Part shown: piece after piece, positions 5,628 through 10,740 of the stretch
How the letters are laid out: each line of letters opens with the position of its first letter
Numbering within the stretch: the stretch's first letter is position 1
Origin: Dehalococcoidia bacterium
Lineage (GTDB): Bacteria > Chloroflexota > Dehalococcoidia > Dehalococcoidales > RBG-16-60-22
DNA length: 10,740 nucleotides
Direction of reading: 5' to 3'
NCBI GenBank assembly: GCA_030615655.1
Contig: JAUWYU010000036.1
Location: 1 to 10,740, forward strand
Notes under the pieces: model-generated
Database searches by the model: none
What the model was told of the DNA's origin: nothing
The model's input: only the letters and a program-made list of their open reading frames with translations
Translations under genes and position numbers: made by a program

Positions 5628-7145
5628 TTGCAAAAGGTAATTACCGACGATATGGAAGCTCTGCTTGATATCTTACCGCCCCGCATCAAGCAGCCATTAT
5701 GTCGGCAGAAGGCCATCAGCGAACTTCTGGAGGTTGTGCTGGACCTGGGTCGTCCCTCCGAAGCCCGCTTCCCTAAACAGGAAGTGCTACTTAATGGCAA
5801 AGAGGTTGATGAGACAGATATAGATTACGTCGTCTCTCGTATTGGCAGCTTTGGCGATGATAATCGTGCCGGCATTGAACGTACTCTGCACCGTATTTCA
5901 GCTATTCGCAATCGACGTGGCCGCATTGTTGGGCTTACCTGCCGATTGGGCCGGGCTATCTTCGGCACGATAAAGGTAATCGAAGACCTTGTCCAATCAG
6001 GCAAGAGTGTTCTGCTGCTGGGTCGACCCGGAGTGGGTAAGACGACCATGCTGCGGGAAGTAGCCCGCGTTCTGGCCGATGACATGCAGAAACGGGTTAT
6101 TATTGTGGATACATCGAATGAAATTGCCGGTGACGGTGATATACCCCACCCGGCAATCGGCCATGCCAGAAGGATGCAGGTAGCCACGCCCACTCTACAG
6201 CATGCGGTCATGATTGAGGCTGTGGAAAATCACATGCCTGAGGTGATTGTTATTGACGAGATAGGTACCGAGCTTGAAGCACAAGCAGCCCGGACCATCG
6301 CAGAGCGTGGTGTTCAGCTTGTCGGAACCGCTCATGGTAATACCCTGGATAATCTGATGATGAATCCGACTCTGGCCGACCTCGTCGGCGGCATACAGTC
6401 GGTAACACTGGGTGACGAAGAAGCCCGCCGCAGAGGCACTCAGAAATCGATACTGGAACGCAGGTCGCCACCAACCTTTGATATCGTGGTCGAGCTGCAG
6501 GACTGGGATAAGGTAGCTATCCACCCCGACGTTGGTGAGGCTGTTGATGCCCTTTTACGTGGTACGCCTCCCAGCACCGAGGTTCGCTGGCTGGATGAGC
6601 AGGGAGAAGTAAGAATAGAAAAAACGGAGGCAGATAAAAAGAAACCGGTCAGGGGTAAACGAGGTGCCAAGGCAGATAAGCCGCCCCGGCTGTATCTGTT
6701 CGGTGTGAACCGGGCGAGGCTGGTGCAGATGGCCAAGGAGATGCATCTGGACCTGGACATAGTTGATAGCCTGCATGATGCTAGCGTATTTGTAACCTCT
6801 AAGAACTACTATCGGCGGAAGCCCCAGCAGGTAAGAGATGCTGAAAGTGCTAATCTACCCATCTACGTCCTCAGGAGTAACACTCCACCTCAAATTAGGC
6901 AGTTGTTGAGTACTATCTATCCACAGGCAGGGGCTGAAAAATCTAACCACTTTCAGATTGCTCTCGGTGAGGCTGAGGAAGCGGTGTCACAGGTAAAGGA
7001 AGGCCAGGAAGCGATTGAGCTAAGTCCCCAGAGTTCCTATATTAGACGATTACAGCACCTTATAGCCCAGCGTAGCGACCTGGCTTCGCATAGTCTGGGT
7101 AAAGACCCTGATAGGCGAGTAAGGATTTATAAGGAGCAGGCTTAG
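5628..7145 (+). CDS. Ycf45/SpoIIIAA-like P-loop ATPase with C-terminal R3H nucleic-acid-binding motif
   Basis: Predicted cytoplasmic ATPase of 505 residues related to the SpoIIIAA and Ycf45 group; its cellular role is not established. Residues 1-115 form an N-terminal region including IGSFGDDNRAGIERTLHRIS. The ATPase core has Walker A GRPGVGKT at 132-139, DTSNEIAGDGD at 161-171, Walker B VIVIDEIG at 206-213 and the sensor-like GTAHGNTLDNLM at 233-244. A basic, probably flexible linker covers 331-352. A second domain (353-440) has the FGVNRARL and SKNYYRRKPQQVRDAE segments typical of Ycf45 proteins. The C-terminus carries an R3H motif, Arg473-x3-His477, in a context usual for single-stranded nucleic acid binding. 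The start is TTG with a good Shine-Dalgarno. Its place in an operon with tmk, rnhB and yraN suggests a link to nucleic acid metabolism, but that is inference. Confidence 0.88.
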   Translation: MQKVITDDMEALLDILPPRIKQPLCRQKAISELLEVVLDLGRPSEARFPKQEVLLNGKEVDETDIDYVVSRIGSFGDDNRAGIERTLHRISAIRNRRGRIVGLTCRLGRAIFGTIKVIEDLVQSGKSVLLLGRPGVGKTTMLREVARVLADDMQKRVIIVDTSNEIAGDGDIPHPAIGHARRMQVATPTLQHAVMIEAVENHMPEVIVIDEIGTELEAQAARTIAERGVQLVGTAHGNTLDNLMMNPTLADLVGGIQSVTLGDEEARRRGTQKSILERRSPPTFDIVVELQDWDKVAIHPDVGEAVDALLRGTPPSTEVRWLDEQGEVRIEKTEADKKKPVRGKRGAKADKPPRLYLFGVNRARLVQMAKEMHLDLDIVDSLHDASVFVTSKNYYRRKPQQVRDAESANLPIYVLRSNTPPQIRQLLSTIYPQAGAEKSNHFQIALGEAEEAVSQVKEGQEAIELSPQSSYIRRLQHLIAQRSDLASHSLGKDPDRRVRIYKEQA

Positions 7146-7188
7146 ATTTATAAGCTGTAAGTAAAAATAAGATATAGAGAAGGCGGAT

Positions 7189-7800
7189 ATGGCTCTTTTC
7201 ATTACCTTTGAGGGAGGCGAGGGTTGCGGCAAGAGCGTACAGTCGAAGCGGCTCTACCGGCGTCTGTTGAAATTAACACTTCCAGTGTTACTCACCCATG
7301 AACCGGGCGTAACCATCCTCGGTAAGAAAATAACGCATCTGCTCAAATGGTCGCGGGATATAAATATCTCTCCGTTGGCGGAACTGCTGCTGTTTAATGC
7401 CTCTCGAGCCCAGTTGGTCATGGAGGTAATCCGGCCTGAGCTGGAAAGCGGGAAGATTGTTATCTGTGACCGCTATGCCGATTCAACAACGGCTTATCAG
7501 GGCTATGGGCGTGGACTTGATCTAACCATAGTAGACGCTATTAATAAGGTAGGTACAACAGGATTGATACCTGATTTAACCGTTCTGCTGGATATGCCTG
7601 TGGGAAAAGGGCTGTACCGGAAGATTGGTGAAAAACCAGACCGTTTTGAGCAGGAAGATATAGCCTTCCACCAGCGAGTGCGGGAGGGCTACCTCAAGCT
7701 GGCGGTGGCTGAGCCGGGACGCTGGCTGGTGGTTGATGCGGAGAAGGGGAAAAAGGAAATTGCCGATATAATCTGGCGGAAGGTAAGCAGGCTGCTTTAG
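7189..7800 (+). CDS. tmk: Thymidylate kinase (dTMP kinase)
   Basis: Phosphorylates dTMP to dTDP with ATP, needed for dTTP in DNA synthesis. The 203-residue P-loop kinase has the phosphate-binding loop FEGGEGCGKS at 7-16, the HEPG segment at 37-40 (commonly REPGG), the DRYADSTTAYQGYGRGLD dTMP-binding motif at 94-111, and a LID region near 140-156 ending in KPDRFEQE. LLLFNASRAQ near 66-75 is also characteristic. The first Arg and second Gly of the usual REPGGT are His and Val here. GAGAAGGCGG before the ATG contains an acceptable Shine-Dalgarno. It follows the ATPase gene by 43 nt and precedes the fchA-like gene by 30 nt. Confidence 0.93.
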   Translation: MALFITFEGGEGCGKSVQSKRLYRRLLKLTLPVLLTHEPGVTILGKKITHLLKWSRDINISPLAELLLFNASRAQLVMEVIRPELESGKIVICDRYADSTTAYQGYGRGLDLTIVDAINKVGTTGLIPDLTVLLDMPVGKGLYRKIGEKPDRFEQEDIAFHQRVREGYLKLAVAEPGRWLVVDAEKGKKEIADIIWRKVSRLL

Positions 7801-7830
7801 AGACAAAGATTGAAAGGCTGAAAGAGGAAA

Positions 7831-8475
7831 ATGGGAAAAGCGAGTTTTAAAGAATTGACCAATGAGCCGATGAAGTTGTTTCTGGACGAATTATCAAGTT
7901 CAGCACCAGCTCCGGGAGGCGGTAGTGTGGCGGCTCTTTCCGGCGCTCTCGGGGCTGCTTTAATAAGCATGGTCAGCAATCTAACAATCGGTAAGCAGAA
8001 ATATGCCGATGTCCAGGAAGAAATCGCCGCATTACTCGATAAGTCCGAAAGCCTGCGTAAAGAGCTAGTCGTTCTGCTGGAAACCGACGTCAAGGTCTAT
8101 ACCGAGCTATCGGAGACAATGAAGATGCCCCGCGACACAGAAGAGCAGAAGGAAGCGCGCACTAAAGCGATGGACAGGGCACTCAAAGCAGCTACCAACG
8201 TACCGATGCAGGTCGCCGAAGCCTGTGTGGCGGTGATGGAGCTTTGCCGTCCGGCGGCAGAGAAAGGTAATATTAATGCCGTCAGCGATGTCGGCGTGGG
8301 TATATTGATGGCTGAGGCAGGTCTGCGAAGCGCGGCGCTCAACGTTCTCATCAATCTCGCCTGGATTAAGGATGAAACTTTTATGAAGGAAACCCGGGTA
8401 AAGCTGGATGCTTTACTCAAGGGTAAACCGGCTTTACGCGATGAAATCTACGAACTTGTAGCAAGCAAGCTATAG
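7831..8475 (+). CDS. Cyclodeaminase/cyclohydrolase family protein (FchA-like methenyl-THF cyclohydrolase)
   Basis: Belongs to the family of the formiminotransferase-cyclodeaminase C-terminal domain and bacterial FchA. The 214 residues are mainly helical, with the glycine-rich APGGGSVAALSGALGAAL at 27-44 and the conserved GNINAVSDVGVG at 146-157, both family hallmarks. Members either release ammonia from formimino-THF or hydrolyse methenyl-THF to 10-formyl-THF. No histidine-degradation gene and no formiminotransferase domain is nearby, and folD follows after 29 nt. I therefore favour methenyl-THF cyclohydrolase activity, in line with the substitution seen in FolD. The exact reaction is an inference; fchA is the likely symbol. 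GAGG at 7824-7827 lies close before the ATG. Confidence 0.88.
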   Translation: MGKASFKELTNEPMKLFLDELSSSAPAPGGGSVAALSGALGAALISMVSNLTIGKQKYADVQEEIAALLDKSESLRKELVVLLETDVKVYTELSETMKMPRDTEEQKEARTKAMDRALKAATNVPMQVAEACVAVMELCRPAAEKGNINAVSDVGVGILMAEAGLRSAALNVLINLAWIKDETFMKETRVKLDALLKGKPALRDEIYELVASKL

Positions 8476-8504
8476 GATACAACGATGCGAAGGAGATTAA
8501 TAAT

Positions 8505-9383
8505 GTGAGTGCGACAATCTTAAGCGGCAGCGAACTGGCTAAAGAGATGCGCCAGGAGATAGAGGCGGATGTTGCCGAATTCGTTGGGCAACACAGTTTT
8601 ACGCCGACCGTGGCGATTGTACGAGCCGGGGAAGACCCGGCTTCGGTCAGCTATAGTAACGCTCTAGAAAAATCTTTCGGCGCACGGGGATTAGGATTTC
8701 AACTCCACACCCTACCTGATATTGCATCCCAACAAGAAATCGAGGAACTAGTGTCACAGTTGAATGCCAACGCCACTATACACGGCATCATGATACAAGA
8801 GCCATTACCCCGGGGAATCGATGAAGCAGTAATTAAAGACGCTCTATCCTCGGATAAAGATGTAGACGGTGTACACCCGGTGAATACAGGGCGTCTGGCG
8901 CAAGCCGCCCCGACAGGACGCCCGGCAATGGTCGGGCCGTTCTTTGCTCCGGCGACGCCATCGGGGGGTATGGAGATTCTCAAGCGAAACAGCGTGAATC
9001 TGCAGGGGAAACACGCGGTAGTGGTCGGGCGGTCTACAATCGTCGGTAAACCGATGGCTCTATTGTTACTCCGCGAGAACGCGACTGTTTCGTTATGCCA
9101 TTCACAGACTGCCGACTTACCCGGGATGTGCCGTACCGCGGATGTCCTGTGCGCCGCCGTGGGAAGGGCTAATATGATAAAGGGCAGCTGGATAAAGCCC
9201 GGAGCGTTTGTAATTGACTTCGGCGTTAATTTCGTGGAGGGTGTGATGGTCGGCGATGTCGACTTCGAGGAAGCAAAAGAGGTGGCCGGCATGATTACAC
9301 CCGTACCCGGTGGAACGGGCCCGATGACGAATATAATGCTCATGAAAAACGTGATTGCCGCAGCGCGAAGGCAAACGGAGTAG
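8505..9383 (+). CDS. folD: FolD-family methylene-THF dehydrogenase; cyclohydrolase lysine replaced
   Basis: FolD normally oxidises 5,10-methylene-THF to methenyl-THF with NAD(P)+ and then hydrolyses it to 10-formyl-THF. The 292 residues cover both domains: DPASVSY near 44-50, IQEPLP at 97-102, KDVDGVHPVN at 118-127, the Rossmann motif VVVGRSTIVGKPMA at 172-185, and ITPVPGGTGPMT at 264-275. In E. coli numbering, Tyr50, Gln98 and Asp121 of the active site are kept, but the essential Lys54 is Leu54. The loop between GRL and the TP of PATP is about nine residues longer than usual, and the usual PCTP is PATP. Dehydrogenase activity is likely; cyclohydrolase activity is doubtful. The start is GTG with AAGGAG at 8490-8495; an ATG two bases earlier is in another frame and stops at once. 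Confidence 0.92.
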   Translation: MSATILSGSELAKEMRQEIEADVAEFVGQHSFTPTVAIVRAGEDPASVSYSNALEKSFGARGLGFQLHTLPDIASQQEIEELVSQLNANATIHGIMIQEPLPRGIDEAVIKDALSSDKDVDGVHPVNTGRLAQAAPTGRPAMVGPFFAPATPSGGMEILKRNSVNLQGKHAVVVGRSTIVGKPMALLLLRENATVSLCHSQTADLPGMCRTADVLCAAVGRANMIKGSWIKPGAFVIDFGVNFVEGVMVGDVDFEEAKEVAGMITPVPGGTGPMTNIMLMKNVIAAARRQTE

Positions 9384-9399
9384 AGGGGAGCTAAAGCAC

Positions 9400-9406
9400 G
9401 AGGAGG
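9400..9406 (+). promoter_or_regulatory. Shine-Dalgarno pointing to an AUA start for rnhB
   Basis: GAGGAGG ends 8 nt before the ATA codon at 9415. An in-frame TAA lies at 9412-9414. No ATG, GTG or TTG occurs in the rnhB frame until 9490, which is 84 nt beyond this site, so it can only serve a start near 9415. Confidence 0.7.
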
Positions 9407-9414
9407 TAAGGTAA

Positions 9415-10053
9415 ATAAACACCCGCCGGAAGCCATCATTCGCCGAGGAAAAGCTGCTCAGGTCGCAGGGCTACCTGTTCGTTGCTGGTGTGGATGAAGT
9501 GGGAAGGGGCGCCTTGATAGGCCCGGTAGTGGCTGCGGCCGTTATTTTACCCCAAAATTTTAGAGCTCACTGGAAGAACAAGGTCAGGGACAGTAAGCAG
9601 TTAAGTCCGGCCATACGAGAGTATTTATCTGACTGTATAAACGAGGTCGCTGTTTCCGTAGGTATCGGCGTATCGTCCAGTGATGTAATAGATACACAGG
9701 GGATAGTCAAAGCGACATACCTGGCTATGAAGTCGGCCATAGGACAGCTTACACCCGAACCGCAGTACCTCCTCATCGACTATATACGCCTGCCAGAGAT
9801 ATCACTGCCGCAAAAAGGCATAGCCAATGGTGACAGCCTTTGTTTCTCAATTGCCTGCGCCTCCATTATGGCTAAAGTTACTCGCGACCGCATGATTGTC
9901 GAGATGGATAGGGTTTATCCCGGTTATGGCCTGGCTCGACATAAAGGCTATGGTACAAAGGAGCACCTTGCCTGCTTGCGCCGAAATGGACCGTGCTCGA
10001 TGCATCGCCGGTCTTTCCGGCCGGTCAGGGAGGTGTTTGCTCAGGAGCCATGA
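9415..10053 (+). CDS. rnhB: Ribonuclease HII, probably started at AUA
   Basis: Cuts the RNA strand of RNA-DNA hybrids and removes single ribonucleotides from DNA. From ATA at 9415 the product has 212 residues. Residues 2-25 (with PSFAEEKLLRSQGYLFVAG) look like a normal RNase HII N-terminus and include the first beta strand leading into VDEVGRG. The active site is complete: Asp27, Glu28, Asp122 (LLIDY) and Asp140 (NGDS), the last two 18 apart as in E. coli. ASIMAKVTRDRM, YPGYGLARHKGYGT and SMHRRSF also match. The first standard start in frame, GTG at 9490, would begin at the residue before Asp27 and remove that strand, and it has no Shine-Dalgarno. The stop overlaps the yraN start as ATGA. Confidence 0.88.
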   Translation: MNTRRKPSFAEEKLLRSQGYLFVAGVDEVGRGALIGPVVAAAVILPQNFRAHWKNKVRDSKQLSPAIREYLSDCINEVAVSVGIGVSSSDVIDTQGIVKATYLAMKSAIGQLTPEPQYLLIDYIRLPEISLPQKGIANGDSLCFSIACASIMAKVTRDRMIVEMDRVYPGYGLARHKGYGTKEHLACLRRNGPCSMHRRSFRPVREVFAQEP

Positions 10054-10415
10054 AGCGACGTGAAACTGGCCTACTAGGTGAAAAACTAGCCTGTGAGTTC
10101 CTTGGTAAGAACGGTTACCACATTCTGGAGACGAACTACCGCTGTCCCGAGGGCGAAATTGACATAATCGCACAGCAGGAAGATACGCTGGTTTTTATCG
10201 AAGTGCGGACAAAGCGAAGCTGGCAGTTCGGTAGCCCGGAAGAATCAATCACGCCAGTCAAGATGAAGAGGTTGAGGGCAGTCGCCGCTCACTATGGTCA
10301 AAACCGCAGTAACCTGCCTGCATCTTGGCGTATTGATGTCGTCGCCATCCAGTTGAATAGAAAAGGTCAGGTTTCGCGCATTGAAATTATCGAGAACGCC
10401 GTTAACGAAGAGTAA
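10050..10415 (+). CDS. yraN: UPF0102 / YraN family predicted endonuclease-like protein
   Basis: A 121-residue protein of the YraN family, with a PD-(D/E)xK nuclease-like fold but no firmly known function. It shows GLLGEKLACEFLGKNGYHIL at 7-26, the acidic GEID at 35-38, and the FIEVRTKRS core strand at 49-57. The lysine of the usual EVKTR is Arg53 here. The ATG overlaps the rnhB stop (ATGA), with AGGAG at 10043-10047 close upstream, so the two genes are coupled; rnhB-yraN adjacency is common in bacteria. An in-frame ATG at 9993 would lengthen the product by 19 residues that lie within rnhB and do not look like family sequence. Confidence 0.9.
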   Translation: MKRRETGLLGEKLACEFLGKNGYHILETNYRCPEGEIDIIAQQEDTLVFIEVRTKRSWQFGSPEESITPVKMKRLRAVAAHYGQNRSNLPASWRIDVVAIQLNRKGQVSRIEIIENAVNEE

Positions 10416-10448
10416 CAGCACTCCCTGCTATAACCACTGAAATAACTG

Positions 10449-10457
10449 TGTTAGAAT
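10449..10457 (+). promoter_or_regulatory. Candidate extended -10 promoter before the ThiD2-type gene
   Basis: TGT followed directly by TAGAAT (10452-10457) fits the TGn extended -10 pattern. The region 17 bp upstream is a poor -35. The same TAGAAT hexamer is the proposed -10 of pdxS. It would start transcription near 10464, just before the GAGG at 10466-10469. The gap of 64 bp after yraN is longer than the other gaps in this operon, which allows a separate promoter. Confidence 0.3.
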
Positions 10458-10479
10458 AGACCACCGAGGTATTGAAGGT

Positions 10480-10740
10480 ATGGAAACAATGATGCCGATC
10501 GACTTGTTACGTATTATCGACGCAAATCTGAATCGCATGAGCGAGGGTCTGCGTGTTCTTGAGGAGTTTGCTCGCCTTTCGCTGAATGATACCATACTCA
10601 CCCAGAAGTTGAAGAATATGCGGCATGACCTACTGAGAGTTGATTCACAGTTGCAGCAACAACTTCTACAGGCACGGGACTCGGATGGCGATATCGGTGC
10701 AGATATGGAAGTGCCCGCTGAAGAAAGCCAGCGGGATATA
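10480..10740 (+). CDS. ThiD2-type N-terminus, probably of a ThiD2-ThiE thiamine phosphate synthase fusion; cut by window end
   Basis: The frame is open from ATG 10480 to the last base (87 residues). LLRIIDANLNRMSEGLRVLE, then LKNMRHDLLRVDSQL and LLQARDSDGDIGADME, match the helical ThiD2 domain. I recall this domain fused to ThiE, the enzyme that joins HMP diphosphate and thiazole phosphate into thiamine phosphate. The ThiE barrel would lie outside the window, so the fusion is inferred. The start is uncertain: ATG 10480 lies 10 nt after GAGG (10466-10469), while ATGs at 10489 and 10492 also fit, with GAAGG at 10474-10478. There is no TPP riboswitch in the 64-nt gap upstream. Confidence 0.82.
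   Translation, partial: METMMPIDLLRIIDANLNRMSEGLRVLEEFARLSLNDTILTQKLKNMRHDLLRVDSQLQQQLLQARDSDGDIGADMEVPAEESQRDI

Noticed and set aside
8485..8508. Seven-codon leader frame (MRRRLIM) overlapping the folD start, with three successive arginine codons
   Set aside because: The arginine codons simply coincide with the AAGGAG Shine-Dalgarno of folD. Nothing suggests attenuation, such as alternative hairpins or a terminator.
8699..9439. Long open frame (246 codons) on the - strand opposite folD
   Set aside because: FolD on the + strand shows all family motifs. The antisense frame is rich in Ser, Thr, Pro and Ala with no recognisable domain, as expected for a shadow of a codon-biased gene.
10416..10479. 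TPP riboswitch before the ThiD2-type gene
   Set aside because: The gap is only 64 nt and the conserved CTGAGA core is absent.
1..10740. Mobile elements, CRISPR arrays, tRNA or rRNA genes, phage or defence genes
   Set aside because: No transposase, integrase, regularly spaced repeats, tRNA cloverleaf or rRNA sequence is visible, and nearly all of the window is filled by recognisable housekeeping genes.

Overview
The window is a compact stretch of bacterial housekeeping genes with no mobile elements, RNA genes or CRISPR arrays. The gene set suggests a member of the Chloroflexota, probably near Dehalococcoidia. The supporting traits are a separate cyclodeaminase-type folate gene beside folD, a Ycf45/SpoIIIAA-like ATPase with an R3H motif, the PdxS/PdxT route to PLP, and a ThiD2-type N-terminus on the last gene. 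This placement is inferred from recalled gene families, not from a phylogeny, and is moderately secure at best.

Block 1 (1-3549, + strand) holds pyrH (5' end outside the window), frr, uppS, cdsA and rsmG, which overlap or lie close together. They cover UMP phosphorylation, ribosome recycling, the undecaprenyl carrier lipid, CDP-diacylglycerol and 16S rRNA methylation. The dxr-rseP genes that often follow cdsA are absent; rsmG is there instead. The rsmG start codon lies in the arm of a hairpin, with the only Shine-Dalgarno-like sequence on the hairpin's far side.

Block 2 (3572-4145) holds a small membrane-anchored protein gene on the - strand, convergent with rsmG and divergent from pdxS. It is followed by a 316-bp non-coding region with a perfect 13-bp direct repeat inside a longer imperfect duplication, a G-free pyrimidine tract, an inverted repeat and a plausible pdxS promoter.

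Block 3 (4146-10415, + strand) looks like one long operon: pdxS, pdxT, the R3H ATPase gene, tmk, an fchA-like gene, folD, rnhB and yraN. Gaps are 1-43 nt and the last pair overlaps. It combines vitamin B6 synthesis, dTTP synthesis, one-carbon folate metabolism and RNA/DNA maintenance. Block 4 (10480 to the end) is the start of a ThiD2-type (probably ThiD2-ThiE) thiamine gene with its own candidate extended -10 promoter.

The two strongest observations concern folD and rnhB. FolD has leucine at the position of the lysine needed for cyclohydrolase activity, and a separate cyclohydrolase-family gene lies directly upstream, which suggests the two activities are split. RnhB appears to start at an AUA codon behind a strong, well-spaced Shine-Dalgarno; every standard start codon in the frame would cut into the first strand of the active site.
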